Shown: positions 8,395 through 16,671 of the stretch, piece by piece
Numbering within the stretch: the stretch's first letter is position 1
Layout: each line of letters opens with the position of its first letter
DNA from: Shumkonia mesophila
GTDB lineage: Bacteria; Pseudomonadota; Alphaproteobacteria; Rhodospirillales; Shumkoniaceae
Assembly (NCBI RefSeq): GCF_026163695.1
Contig: NZ_JAOTID010000024.1
Location: 1-39,804, forward strand
DNA length: 39,804 nucleotides
Direction of reading: 5' to 3'
The notes under the pieces: generated by a model
The model's input: the letters and a program-made list of their open reading frames with translations, nothing else
What the model was told of the DNA's origin: nothing
Databases searched by the model: none
Translations under genes and position numbers: made by a program

Positions 8395-9216
8395 TCACCA
8401 AGCAGACCAGCCGCCATCGACGACAAGATTGGCGCCGGTCATGTAGACGGAGGCGTCGGAGGCCAGAAAGATCATCGCGCCATTGTATTCGCTCGGCCGG
8501 GCCATACGGCCGATCGGCATCCTCGCGCAGTAGTTCTCCTGAAATTCCTTGTCCTGATCCTCCCGAAAAACGCCCGATGCGGTCAGGATGTTCACCCGGA
8601 CGCCCTTCCTACCCCAATAGGTGGCGAGATAGCGCGTCAGATTGTAAAGGCCGGACTTCGATGCGCTGTAGGCGACGGGCTTGGTGAAGGCCCGCCCCGT
8701 CTTCTTGAGTTTGTAGGCATAGATGTCCTGGACCGGCGACAGGATGCCGTAAATGGAACCCATGTTGATGATCGACCCCCGTCCCGCCTGGGCCATGGCG
8801 CCGCCGACGATCTGACAGCACAGGAAGGTCCCGGTCAGATTGACATCGATCACGTCGCGCCAGACCGCCTCGGGAAATTCCTCGAACGGGCCGCTGACCT
8901 CGGGCGGTGCGCTCGGCTGCGTATCGATTCCGGCGTTGTTCACCAGGACATGGGGCACGCCCCAGGCCTCCCTGGTCTTTTCGAAAACCTCGACGATCGA
9001 AGCCTTTTTCGCGATATCGACGCTGTAGGCGGCGACACGGTCCACCGCCTCGCCGAAGGCATCGGCGAGTTGGGCATCGGAAATCTGTCGCCTTCCCCAG
9101 ATGACGACTTTCGCCCCTCGCCCCAGAAAAGATCCACAAAGTTCCTTACCGATTTGTCCAAATCCGCCGGTAACGACCACCACTTTGTCGTTCAGCGAAA
9201 ATAGATCGTCTGACAT
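8395..9216 (-). CDS. Short-chain dehydrogenase/reductase
   Basis: This 273-residue classical SDR shows TGGFGQIG (16-23) for NAD(P) binding, NNAG (93-96), S154 in NMGSIYG and the catalytic Y183/K187 in YSASK. It ends in a VDGGWSAW tail, which from memory is seen in PtmA-like SDRs of nonulosonic-acid and sugar clusters; that resemblance is a recollection only. The ATG at 9216 is chosen over 9231 and 9222 because AGGAG lies exactly six bases before it. It stands 40 bases after the isomerase-like gene and about 120 bases before the lyase gene. A role in oxidising or reducing a sugar or sugar-acid intermediate fits. Confidence 0.9.
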   Translation of the reverse strand: MSDDLFSLNDKVVVVTGGFGQIGKELCGSFLGRGAKVVIWGRRQISDAQLADAFGEAVDRVAAYSVDIAKKASIVEVFEKTREAWGVPHVLVNNAGIDTQPSAPPEVSGPFEEFPEAVWRDVIDVNLTGTFLCCQIVGGAMAQAGRGSIINMGSIYGILSPVQDIYAYKLKKTGRAFTKPVAYSASKSGLYNLTRYLATYWGRKGVRVNILTASGVFREDQDKEFQENYCARMPIGRMARPSEYNGAMIFLASDASVYMTGANLVVDGGWSAW

Positions 9217-9256
9217 CGTCATCTCCTGCAAATGGAATTCGGAAGCAATTCTTGGT

Positions 9257-10906
9257 TCACGACAAAATCCGGATTGCGTCGCCCGCCACCTTCACCTCGA
9301 TTCCTTGGGTCAACGCTTGCGATACGAACGCCCTGAACACGTCGGGCAGCGCTTCCCCATCCACGTAGGCGATGGTCAGGTGGTTGCTCTGATGGCCGGC
9401 CATCAGGTCATCCCGCCCGACGCCGTCCAGCGTCGCATTCAGCAACGGCCATTCGTAATTGGTGGCGCGGCGACGGCGCTCGAACTCGTCTTTCGGCAAT
9501 TCGACCGCCGAGCCGGTTCCGATATGCATAATCACGCGGGTTCCCTCGTAGTGCGCCCGCGCCCAAATGAAGCGCCCGGCCTTGCCCTGCCCCGCGATTG
9601 TCGCGCCGCCATACGGAAAGAACATGGGGGTCTGTCGGTATCCGGTCGCGCCGGCGATACCGCCTTTCAAATGGGCGAACGGAACGGCGCCGGAGATTTC
9701 CAAGTCCCAATAGAACGTCCCGCCGTAAACACTGCCCCACCGCACGTCGTGCAACGTGGTTTCGCTCGGCATGCCGAGCGCGTCCAACAGGCGGTTCAGC
9801 ATCAGTTGCGGGACGGCGCTGCCCATATCCACCTCGTTGACGCAGGGAATGGGCTTTCCGGGCCAAATGACCTCGCCGTTCTCGTCGGGAATGGGGAAAC
9901 GATCGGCATTGCCGATGGCGCCTTCGGCAAAATCCGACGCTGCACAGCTGTCCTTCAGTCCTTGTTGATACTGTACGCCGACGCCGGAAAGGCCGAACCG
10001 TTTCACGAAGCGCGCCATGGCGATCATCATCGCGCATTGCTCGAGCACCTGGTCGCGCGTCAGCTCCGTCGTCCTGTCCTTGCCGAACTTGAAGGTCATG
10101 CCGCGCTGTTCGTACCAGCTCAGGCACGCTTCGCGCAGCGCAACGGGGACTTTCTCCATCTCGACGAGAAGGGCCGATTGCGACAACACCTCGATCGGCA
10201 TGCCGATATCGACCATGGCCCGCACCGGAAAGAAGCCATTGATCATGCCCATGCAAAATGGGTCGAAGAGCCCAACGATCTCCTTGTGGCGAAGGCTATA
10301 CTCCGCAACCTGCCGTCCGATCTGCCCGGCCGGCCCGGCCACGACCGGATGGGTCGGCTTCACGTCGCGCAGGTAATCCGTTCGATGCACGACGTCGCCG
10401 TCCCGCAGCCATGACTCCAGGCCGCGATAGAAAAATGCATCGTCGAAGGTCTCCGACCATAGCCGGGCGTATTTCCGGCCGAGGCTGCCCAAGCTGGCCG
10501 CCATGCCCAACATGCCGACCAAGCCCGGCCACATGCCTTCGAAATTGGCCAGCAGAAGGATCGGACCGCGATGATGGGCTAGGGACGGTGCCACATGGTG
10601 CGAATACTGCCACACCGTCAGCAGGACGATAATCGGGGCGTCCGGATCGATAGTCGCGAAGATGTCGCAGCCCTGGCGCTGGCAACTGATAAAGCCGTGG
10701 CCACGCACCGGGTCGACCGGATGGGCGCGCTTCATGCGGTAGCCGAACTTCTCCAGTGCCTTCTTTAGCTTTTCCTCGAACGCCCGCTGCGTAGGCCAAC
10801 AGGTCGTATTGGCGGATTCGCGCAGATCCCCGTTGGCAACGACGAGAACCTCCTTGTCGCCCACGGATAAGGGTATCGGAGACTGAGGAAGGCTTAACTT
10901 CAACAT
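9257..10906 (-). CDS. L-fucose isomerase-like protein (FucI/AraA superfamily)
   Basis: The protein has 549 residues, slightly shorter than FucI. It resembles the fucose/arabinose isomerase fold: an N-terminal VVANGDLR strand, a middle domain with GMWPGLVGMLGMAAS, and a C-terminal barrel including PCVNEVDMGSAV, which likely holds metal-binding E and D residues. A late histidine-rich AGHQSNHLTIAY segment is also present. Enzymes of this kind convert aldoses to ketoses with Mn2+. RBS GAGGA precedes the ATG by seven bases, and the FGGY kinase gene ends 27 bases upstream. The pairing with an FGGY kinase matches the usual isomerase-kinase step of sugar breakdown. The assignment is to the superfamily only; many such proteins are annotated as hypothetical. 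Confidence 0.75.
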   Translation of the reverse strand: MLKLSLPQSPIPLSVGDKEVLVVANGDLRESANTTCWPTQRAFEEKLKKALEKFGYRMKRAHPVDPVRGHGFISCQRQGCDIFATIDPDAPIIVLLTVWQYSHHVAPSLAHHRGPILLLANFEGMWPGLVGMLGMAASLGSLGRKYARLWSETFDDAFFYRGLESWLRDGDVVHRTDYLRDVKPTHPVVAGPAGQIGRQVAEYSLRHKEIVGLFDPFCMGMINGFFPVRAMVDIGMPIEVLSQSALLVEMEKVPVALREACLSWYEQRGMTFKFGKDRTTELTRDQVLEQCAMMIAMARFVKRFGLSGVGVQYQQGLKDSCAASDFAEGAIGNADRFPIPDENGEVIWPGKPIPCVNEVDMGSAVPQLMLNRLLDALGMPSETTLHDVRWGSVYGGTFYWDLEISGAVPFAHLKGGIAGATGYRQTPMFFPYGGATIAGQGKAGRFIWARAHYEGTRVIMHIGTGSAVELPKDEFERRRRATNYEWPLLNATLDGVGRDDLMAGHQSNHLTIAYVDGEALPDVFRAFVSQALTQGIEVKVAGDAIRILS

Positions 10907-10933
10907 GGCATATTCCTCGACAGGCAGAATCGT

Positions 10934-12526
10934 CTAGTACACGCACCGCATTTCGCGTTCGGCACGCTGCAGATCGTCGTACATTTGAAGGTAGACGCGG
11001 TATTTTGCGTCGTGAAAGGCGCGGCAACTCGGGTCCGCCGCGACCGTCCCGCCGGAATGCGCCATCGCGGCGGCCGCCTCGGGAAGGGAGGCGAACTGGC
11101 CGCAGGCCGCCGCACCGAGCACCGCCGCACCAAGCGTCACGACATCCTCGTCCGCGGCAAGCTGGATGTCGCAGCCGGTGACGTTTGCGTATTCGCGCAC
11201 CCACAGCGGGTTTTTCGTCGCACCGCCGCACAGGGATAAATGGGAAATCCGGTGGCCCGCCTCGCGCATCGCGTCGATCACGTGCCGCGTTCCATAAGCG
11301 ACTGCCTGGAGGGTCGCCAAATACAGCCGCGCCAGGGCGTCGGCGCCCTCTTCCAGCGTCAATCCGTAGATGGCCCCGAGTGCTCGAGGATTGGCGCGCG
11401 GGGAGCGATTTCCGTGGTGATCGCCCAGCACGTGGAGCCGCCGCGTCGGAAACGGCTCGCGCCGCTCGAGATCGGCGGTCCATTCGTTGAGCACGGCATA
11501 GACGCTGCATTCGCGCCGCGCCGCCTCGGCCTGCAAGGCCGGCCACGCGTCGCCCTGGCGGATCGTCCATTCGACAAGCGCGCCGGCAGCGCTTTGACCG
11601 CCTTCGTTCAGCCACCAGTCGGGAAGCATCGCCTCCCAATAAGGGCCCCACACGCCGGGAACCGGTATCGGTTGGCGGCTGACGATCATGTGACAGTTGG
11701 ATGTGCCGCTGATCACCGCCAGGCGGCCATCCGGATGTCCGCCGACGAGCGCCAGTCCGCCTGCGTGGGCATCGATGATTCCACTGGCGACGACGACATC
11801 CGTCGTCAACCCGCATCGCTCGGCCGTTTCCGCAGTGATGTGACCAGCCTTTTCCCCCAGTTTCAGTACGGTTTGCGGGATCTTGGTCAGGACATCCGTC
11901 AATCCAACCGCGCTCAGAAGCATCTCGCTGAAGCGGCCTTCATGGGCGAGATAGTTCCATTTGCATGTCAGGGCGCATCCCCCCGCCACGTCCCTGCCGG
12001 TGGCGCGCCAAACCAGATAGTCGGCCAGATCGAAGAACCGCCACGTTCGGAGGTAACGTTCCGGGAGCCGGCGCTTGAGCCAAAGGATCTTGGGCAGTTC
12101 CATCTCGACGCTGACCTGGCCGCCGACGTAACGCAGAGCGTCGTCATTCGTGGCGTTGATCTCGGCCTGCTCTTCGCCGGCACGATGGTCCATCCACATG
12201 ATGATGTCGTGCTCGGGCTCAGCGGTTTCGGAGACCGAGACGCCTCGCCCCCTTTCGTCGACCGCGACCAGCGAACAGGTGGCATCGTATCCCAGGGCAC
12301 GAACCTGCTCTGCACCGATGCCGGCCCGCGCCACCGCCTCTTTTACGGCCCCGCAGGCACGCTCCCAGATTTCGGATGACGACTGCTCGACGAAATCGGC
12401 CCGCGGGCGATGCTGGCTGATGGGACGGGTCGCGAAACCGACCCGATTTCCCGCCGCATCGAAGACCCCGGCCCGCACGCTCGCCGAGCCGACATCGACC
12501 CCGATGAAATACTCGTTTCGTGCCAT
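10934..12526 (-). CDS. FGGY-family carbohydrate kinase (ribulokinase-like)
   Basis: This 530-residue kinase has the FGGY layout of two actin-like domains. FIGVDVGSASVRAG at residues 7-20 is the first phosphate loop, IMWMDHRA follows near 110, and D252 in IIDAHAGG is the likely catalytic base. GTSNCHMIV and a GPYWEAMLPDWWLNEGGQS segment are typical of ribulokinase/FGGY D-ribulokinase types, and SLCGGATKNP forms the second ATP-binding motif. It phosphorylates a ketose or polyol in the cytoplasm. ATG 12526 is used because AGAGG precedes it; the open frame extends to 12730 only by overlapping the aldolase gene. Two strong hairpins fill the 164 bases between aldolase and kinase. The sugar is likely the product of the adjacent isomerase-like protein. 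Confidence 0.9.
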   Translation of the reverse strand: MARNEYFIGVDVGSASVRAGVFDAAGNRVGFATRPISQHRPRADFVEQSSSEIWERACGAVKEAVARAGIGAEQVRALGYDATCSLVAVDERGRGVSVSETAEPEHDIIMWMDHRAGEEQAEINATNDDALRYVGGQVSVEMELPKILWLKRRLPERYLRTWRFFDLADYLVWRATGRDVAGGCALTCKWNYLAHEGRFSEMLLSAVGLTDVLTKIPQTVLKLGEKAGHITAETAERCGLTTDVVVASGIIDAHAGGLALVGGHPDGRLAVISGTSNCHMIVSRQPIPVPGVWGPYWEAMLPDWWLNEGGQSAAGALVEWTIRQGDAWPALQAEAARRECSVYAVLNEWTADLERREPFPTRRLHVLGDHHGNRSPRANPRALGAIYGLTLEEGADALARLYLATLQAVAYGTRHVIDAMREAGHRISHLSLCGGATKNPLWVREYANVTGCDIQLAADEDVVTLGAAVLGAAACGQFASLPEAAAAMAHSGGTVAADPSCRAFHDAKYRVYLQMYDDLQRAEREMRCVY

Positions 12527-12574
12527 GTTCGACCTCTTCCGCTCGTGAAGGCACCACGCGCCGGTTCCCCGACA

Positions 12575-12605
12575 CGTCCCCGGCCGCGATGCCGCGCCGG
12601 GGACG
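12575..12605 (-). other. 10-bp hairpin upstream of the FGGY kinase gene
   Basis: CGTCCCCGGC (12575-12584) pairs perfectly with GCCGGGGACG (12596-12605). It is the second of two structures in the aldolase-kinase gap and lies about 50 bases before the kinase start. No T-run accompanies it. It probably shapes relative expression within the operon. Confidence 0.45.
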
Positions 12606-12637
12606 CAAGCGCCGAGGAACTGTCGGATGAGCGTCCG

Positions 12638-12683
12638 CCGTTTCCGATGCCCCCCCGCAACGCAGGGGACATCCGCGAAACGG
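12638..12683 (-). other. Long imperfect hairpin directly after the aldolase gene
   Basis: Three nested arms pair: CCGTTT (12638-12643) with AAACGG (12678-12683), GATG (12646-12649) with CATC (12670-12673), and a C-run (12652-12656) with GGGG (12665-12668). It begins eight bases past the aldolase stop on the - strand. It is likely an mRNA-end structure. Confidence 0.4.
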
Positions 12684-12690
12684 ATGAGCC

Positions 12691-13488
12691 TTAGGAAACG
12701 GCCCGGGCGGCTTCGAAGGCCTTCTGGCATCCCTGGTTCAGGAACATGACGTCATTGCCCATGATGATCATGTCCACGCCTTTGGCGGCCAACTTGGCCG
12801 CATTCTCAGCCGTCGGCGGAATGCAGGGAGCCATCACCTTGATGCCGCGCGCGTGACATTTCTCGATCAGCTCGTCGAGACGATCGTTCACCTCCGGATT
12901 GGACATGGAGTAGTCGATGGGAATCAGACGGGAAAGCGAATAGTCGGCCGGCCCGTAATTGATGACGTCGATGCCTTCGACCGCAAGAATTTCGTCGATA
13001 TTGTCGAAGAATTCGTAGCTTTCTGCCATCGGAATGACCAGGGTATTCTTGTTGGCATTCTCGGTATAGCTCGACCATTTGAAGCCGGGCCCGCCGAAAC
13101 CGGCGGAACGAACCGACCCATCGCCGCCCCGGCGCCCTTGCGGCGGAAACTTCGCAGCCCGGACGATGGCGCGAACCTGATCGGCGGTGTTGACCTGAGG
13201 AATGATGACGCCGTCCGCGCCCAGTTCGAGCGATTTGCGGATATCCCATTCGATCGTACCGCGCACGCGGACAAGAGGCGAAATACCGGATATCTTCGCC
13301 GAAAGGATGAGCTTCTCCATCGCGCCATCGATTTGAAAAGCGGTATGCTCTGCATCGATGAATGCGAAGTCCAACCCCCAGTTTCCGGCGATCTCGACAA
13401 CGGAGCTTGTACACGTATACATGGTGATACCGAACGTCGGCTTGCCGCTCCCAAGCTTTTCTTTAATGCCTTTCTTCTGCTCAGTCAT
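12691..13488 (-). CDS. HpcH/HpaI-family class II pyruvate aldolase
   Basis: The 265-residue TIM barrel belongs to the HpcH/HpaI/GarL aldolases, which use a divalent metal to cleave 2-keto-3-deoxy or 4-hydroxy-2-oxo acids to pyruvate and an aldehyde. Visible family segments are FAFIDAEHTAF (about 42-52), VRVRG, LELGADGVIIPQVNT, the metal ligand E in IPMAES, and the VIPMAESYEFFDN region. The ATG at 13488 has GGAGG seven bases upstream. A terminator-like hairpin separates it from the regulator gene, so it may head its own transcript. It is striking that the same cluster also encodes a class I pyruvate aldolase. Exact substrate unknown. Confidence 0.88.
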   Translation of the reverse strand: MTEQKKGIKEKLGSGKPTFGITMYTCTSSVVEIAGNWGLDFAFIDAEHTAFQIDGAMEKLILSAKISGISPLVRVRGTIEWDIRKSLELGADGVIIPQVNTADQVRAIVRAAKFPPQGRRGGDGSVRSAGFGGPGFKWSSYTENANKNTLVIPMAESYEFFDNIDEILAVEGIDVINYGPADYSLSRLIPIDYSMSNPEVNDRLDELIEKCHARGIKVMAPCIPPTAENAAKLAAKGVDMIIMGNDVMFLNQGCQKAFEAARAVS

Positions 13489-13534
13489 GGAACGACCTCC
13501 AATACATGATGAATTTATTCAACATTTATAAACA

Positions 13535-13552
13535 CCCCGCCGAAGGGCGAGG
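13535..13552 (-). terminator. Terminator-like hairpin between the GntR regulator and aldolase genes
   Basis: On the - strand CCTCGCC, loop CTTC and GGCGGGG form a 7-bp stem (one G-T pair), followed by TGTTTATAAA. It stands 77 bases after the regulator stop and 46 bases before the aldolase start. It could separate the transporter-regulator transcript from the enzyme transcript or act as an attenuator. Confidence 0.5.
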
Positions 13553-13628
13553 AAGACGCCTACGGTTGGTTTCGCCCGTTATCGCGTACCCATCCCGGAA
13601 AGGCGCGTCAGGAAATTGGGCCCGGGCA

Positions 13629-14420
13629 CTATTTTCCCCTTTCCTTCCGGCGGTTTTCCTCGTTCAACGCCGTCTGGAGATAGCCCGCGCTACCATCGAT
13701 CTGCCGCTTCATCGCCGCCTTCGCGCCGACGGCGTCGTGTGTTTTGATCAGTTGATAGATTTCCTCGTGCTCGGCATAGGCATCATCCAACGTCTTCCTG
13801 GGAACCCGGCTGGCGACGCGAATGACCCCCACGATCAAGGTAAAGAGATTGTCGTAGAAGACATTCAGGATCTCGTTTCCCACCGAATGGACCAAGCCGA
13901 GGTGGAATGCCGCGTCGAAATTATCGAAGCTGCCGATGTCTCCCTGGTCGGCGGCACGCCGCATGTTTTGCACGGCGTCCTCCACCTCCTGGTTGATCGC
14001 GATGTTCTCCTCGCAAAGCCGCCCGACGACTTCGACCTCGATAATCCGCCGCACATCCATCAACTGAACGAGATAGTCCGGCTGCTGCGAGAACAGCCGC
14101 CGCACGGTCACCGCCAGAGTGCCCAGGAACTCGCCAATGTCGTCCCGAACGACGATGGCTCTTTCACCATGCCTGCGCCGGAGCAGGCCCTTGGTTTCCA
14201 GGACATGCAGCGCCTCGCGGACGGACCGCAGGCTGATGCCGAACGCCTTGGCGATTTCGGCTTCCGAAGGCAACCGATCGCCGATTTCGATCTGGCCGGA
14301 CAGGATCGCGGACTCGAAGGACTCGACGACGCGCACGTAAAGCTTGCTGCGCTCCGTCACGCCACCGACGCTCGCGTTGACCAGCCTCTTAAGCGTTTCT
14401 TGATCTGGAGATAAGCTCAC
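13629..14420 (-). CDS. GntR-family transcriptional regulator (FadR/FCD subfamily)
   Basis: The 263-residue protein has a GntR winged helix at about residues 28-95 (RLPSEAEIAKAFGISLRSVREAL), then an all-helical FCD ligand domain at about 115-245. The FCD domain has the acidic and histidine residues that hold a metal and an acid ligand (VRRIIEVE, FHLGLVHSVGN, YAEHEEIYQLI). The start is GTG at 14420. It is sandwiched between the ABC ATPase gene and the aldolase gene, so it almost certainly controls this cluster in response to a carboxylate or sugar-acid intermediate. No perfect operator was found beside it. Confidence 0.93.
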   Translation of the reverse strand: MSLSPDQETLKRLVNASVGGVTERSKLYVRVVESFESAILSGQIEIGDRLPSEAEIAKAFGISLRSVREALHVLETKGLLRRRHGERAIVVRDDIGEFLGTLAVTVRRLFSQQPDYLVQLMDVRRIIEVEVVGRLCEENIAINQEVEDAVQNMRRAADQGDIGSFDNFDAAFHLGLVHSVGNEILNVFYDNLFTLIVGVIRVASRVPRKTLDDAYAEHEEIYQLIKTHDAVGAKAAMKRQIDGSAGYLQTALNEENRRKERGK

Positions 14421-14459
14421 GGGTCTTCTCTCTGTTTGCTGCGGGGCCCATCATCCGCG

Positions 14460-15200
14460 CTATTTCCCCGACTCGACGCTGGCGGAAAGAAAATTGCGCA
14501 GATCTTCCGTTTTCGGACTGGCAAAAAATTCTTTTGACGGCCCACTTTCCCATATCTTGCCTTCATGCATGAAAATCGTCGTATTAGCCACTCTCTGGGC
14601 AAATCCCATTTCGTGGGTGACCAAGATCATGGTCATGCCGCCCTGCGCCAATTCGGCCACGGTCCTGAGCACCTCGCCGGTGAGTTCGGGGTCAAGCGCC
14701 GAGGTGACTTCGTCGAAAAGGATCACCTTCGGCTTCATCGCCAACGAACGGGCGATGGCGACGCGCTGCTGCTGCCCCCCGGAAAGTTCGTCGGGATAGG
14801 ACCATTTCTTGTCGAGCAGGCCGACCCGTTTCAAGGACGCGTCCACCAAAGGATCGATTTCCGCCTTTTTCATCTTCTTCACCACGCGGGGCGCAAGCGC
14901 GATGTTTTCGGCGATCGTCAGGTGCGGAAACAGGTTGTAGCTTTGGAAGACCATGCCGACATCCTGGCGCAGCGCGCGAAGATCCTTGCTTTGCGCGGTG
15001 ATCCTATGGTCGCCGATGATGATCTCGCCTTCCTGAATGTGCTCAAGGCCGTTGATGCACCGCAACATGGTGCTTTTGCCGGACCCGCTGCGCCCGATCA
15101 GCGCCACGACTTCGCCTTCCTCGACAGTGAACGAGACGCCGTTCAGCACGCACAGGGTGCTGAACACCTTTTTGACGTCTTTAACCTGCACGGCGGGCAT
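14460..15200 (-). CDS. Polar amino acid ABC transporter ATP-binding protein (GlnQ/HisP type)
   Basis: This 246-residue ATPase has all ABC motifs: Walker A GRSGSGKST, Q-loop VFQSYNLFPH, signature LSGGQQQRV, Walker B VILFDEVTSALDPE, and the H-loop VTHEMGFA. The segment SYNLFPHLT and the short C-terminus are typical of the PAAT subfamily. ATG 15200 has GGAGG just before it, and the gene overlaps the end of the second permease by 20 bases, so they are co-translated. An alternative GTG at 15212 adds four residues. The D of Walker B is followed by E as needed for hydrolysis. Confidence 0.93.
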   Translation of the reverse strand: MPAVQVKDVKKVFSTLCVLNGVSFTVEEGEVVALIGRSGSGKSTMLRCINGLEHIQEGEIIIGDHRITAQSKDLRALRQDVGMVFQSYNLFPHLTIAENIALAPRVVKKMKKAEIDPLVDASLKRVGLLDKKWSYPDELSGGQQQRVAIARSLAMKPKVILFDEVTSALDPELTGEVLRTVAELAQGGMTMILVTHEMGFAQRVANTTIFMHEGKIWESGPSKEFFASPKTEDLRNFLSASVESGK

Positions 15201-15837
15201 TCTCTCCTCCACTTAGTTTTTGGCTGAGCAGCGACAGCGGGTAGCACATGACAAAATAGATCGCGGCGACCGTGAGAAAGACGCGGAATGGTTGAAACGT
15301 CATGTTGTTCATGATCTGCCCGGCGCGCGTCAATTCGACAAATCCGATCAGCGCAGTCAGCGAACTGTTCTTGAGCAACTGGACCATGAAGCCCACGGTC
15401 GGACTGAGGGCGATCTTGAACGCCTGGGGCAGAATGACGTAGCGCAACTGCTGACCCTGGGTAAGAGCCAACGCCCGGCCGCCCTCCCATTGCTGACGCG
15501 GAATCGCCTCGATGCAGCCGCGCCAGATGTCGGCGCAATAGGCGGCCGTATACAGGGAAAGAGCCGCGCCGGCGGCCGTCAGCGGCGGGAAATGGAACCC
15601 CAGGAAGCTGAGGCCGAAGAAGGTGATGAAGATGAGGACAAGAAGCGGGGTCGCCTCAACGATCTCGATATAGCCGGCGACCAGCAGCCGGATCGGCTTG
15701 GGCGCTAGAACCCGCAGAATGGACAGGGGAAGCGCGAGAAGACTGCCGACGACCATGGAGGACAGGAACAGGGCAAGAGTCCACCCGGCGCCCCGCACCA
15801 GAAACAGGAATCCGTCCCAACCAAATGTCTGTAACAC
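15181..15837 (-). CDS. Polar amino acid ABC transporter permease (second)
   Basis: The 218-residue protein has about five membrane helices and the EAA cytoplasmic loop (CIEAIPRQQWEGGRALALT) that contacts the ATPase, as in HisM/GlnP permeases. Its GTG start at 15837 shares one base with the TAG of the upstream permease, a translationally coupled junction. The open frame itself runs far upstream to 16632, but that extension lies in the wrong frame over the first permease and is rejected. Confidence 0.9.
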   Translation of the reverse strand: MLQTFGWDGFLFLVRGAGWTLALFLSSMVVGSLLALPLSILRVLAPKPIRLLVAGYIEIVEATPLLVLIFITFFGLSFLGFHFPPLTAAGAALSLYTAAYCADIWRGCIEAIPRQQWEGGRALALTQGQQLRYVILPQAFKIALSPTVGFMVQLLKNSSLTALIGFVELTRAGQIMNNMTFQPFRVFLTVAAIYFVMCYPLSLLSQKLSGGENARRAG

Positions 15838-16550
15838 TATTGCGCTCCCATGACTGGCGAACCGGACAGCTTTTCGAGGTTGAGACTTCTTTTCCGCCTG
15901 AAAAGAACCAAGCTGACGAGCCAATAGATCAAACGAAACAGAAACGTCAGGCAGATGTAGACGATTGCCAGGACGATATAGGTTTCCAGGCTGCGGAACG
16001 TTATCGACTCGACGAAGGAGGCGGCGCTCGTCAGTTCGGCGGCGGAGATCGCCGAGGCGATGCTCGTCCCCTGAAGGGTCAACGTCAGTTGCCCTGTCAG
16101 CGCCGGAAAGATGATGCGCAGCGCCGGAATGATGACGATGTGGCGCATGACGCGGAACCGCGACATACCGAGCGCCAGGCCGGCCTCGATCTGTGTTCGA
16201 GGAATGGCGACGATGCCGGCGCGGATGATCTCCGTCGCGTAGGCGCCAAGATTGAAGGAAATGGACATTAGGGCCGCCGCCGTCGCCGAAATCTGAATCC
16301 CCACCATCGGCAGCGCGAAGAAGAAGATCAGCATCTGCACGAGCATGGGCGTGTTGCGAACGATTTCGACATAAATGGCGACGATGCCGGCGACGGCCTT
16401 CGATCGGCTGTCCCGGGCGATCGCCCCGAACAAGCCGATCGTCAGCCCAAAGAAGACCGCCCCCCCGGTCAGGCCGAGTGTCTGCACCGCACCCGTCAGA
16501 AAGTGGGGCCAATACGCCAAAACAGGCGCGAAATGCATTTCGTATTCCAT
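15837..16550 (-). CDS. Polar amino acid ABC transporter permease (first)
   Basis: The 237-residue HisQ/GlnP-type permease has an N-terminal TLGLTGGAVFFGL helix and an EIVRNTPMLVQ segment typical of the family. The EAA loop is AIPRTQIEAGLALGMSR. The start is set at ATG 16550 (MEYEMHF); the frame extends to 16607 but those residues are basic and not family-like. RBS is weak. It follows the binding-protein gene after 121 bases that hold a strong hairpin. Confidence 0.9.
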   Translation of the reverse strand: MEYEMHFAPVLAYWPHFLTGAVQTLGLTGGAVFFGLTIGLFGAIARDSRSKAVAGIVAIYVEIVRNTPMLVQMLIFFFALPMVGIQISATAAALMSISFNLGAYATEIIRAGIVAIPRTQIEAGLALGMSRFRVMRHIVIIPALRIIFPALTGQLTLTLQGTSIASAISAAELTSAASFVESITFRSLETYIVLAIVYICLTFLFRLIYWLVSLVLFRRKRSLNLEKLSGSPVMGAQ

Positions 16551-16616
16551 GCGCTTCGATCTTCTTTTCCGGAAGGCCCTGTTTTTGACCGCGACCGAGA
16601 CTTGCACTTCGAATGG

Positions 16617-16642
16617 GATTGGGAGCGATCACGCTCCCAATC
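16617..16642 (-). other. Perfect 11-bp hairpin after the amino-acid-type binding protein gene
   Basis: GATTGGGAGCG (16617-16627) and CGCTCCCAATC (16632-16642) pair perfectly around an ATCA tetraloop. It sits 30 bases past the binding-protein stop and before the permease genes on the - strand. No T-run follows. It likely protects the receptor mRNA and limits permease expression. Confidence 0.6.
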
Positions 16643-16671
16643 GACCATTCGGCGTGGGAATGCGAACGACC

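Noticed and set aside
15181-16632. A 483-codon open frame over both permease genes on -
   Set aside because: Only its last 218 codons are the real second permease; the first part is the wrong frame over the first permease. A GTG start at 15837 with a one-base overlap explains it better.
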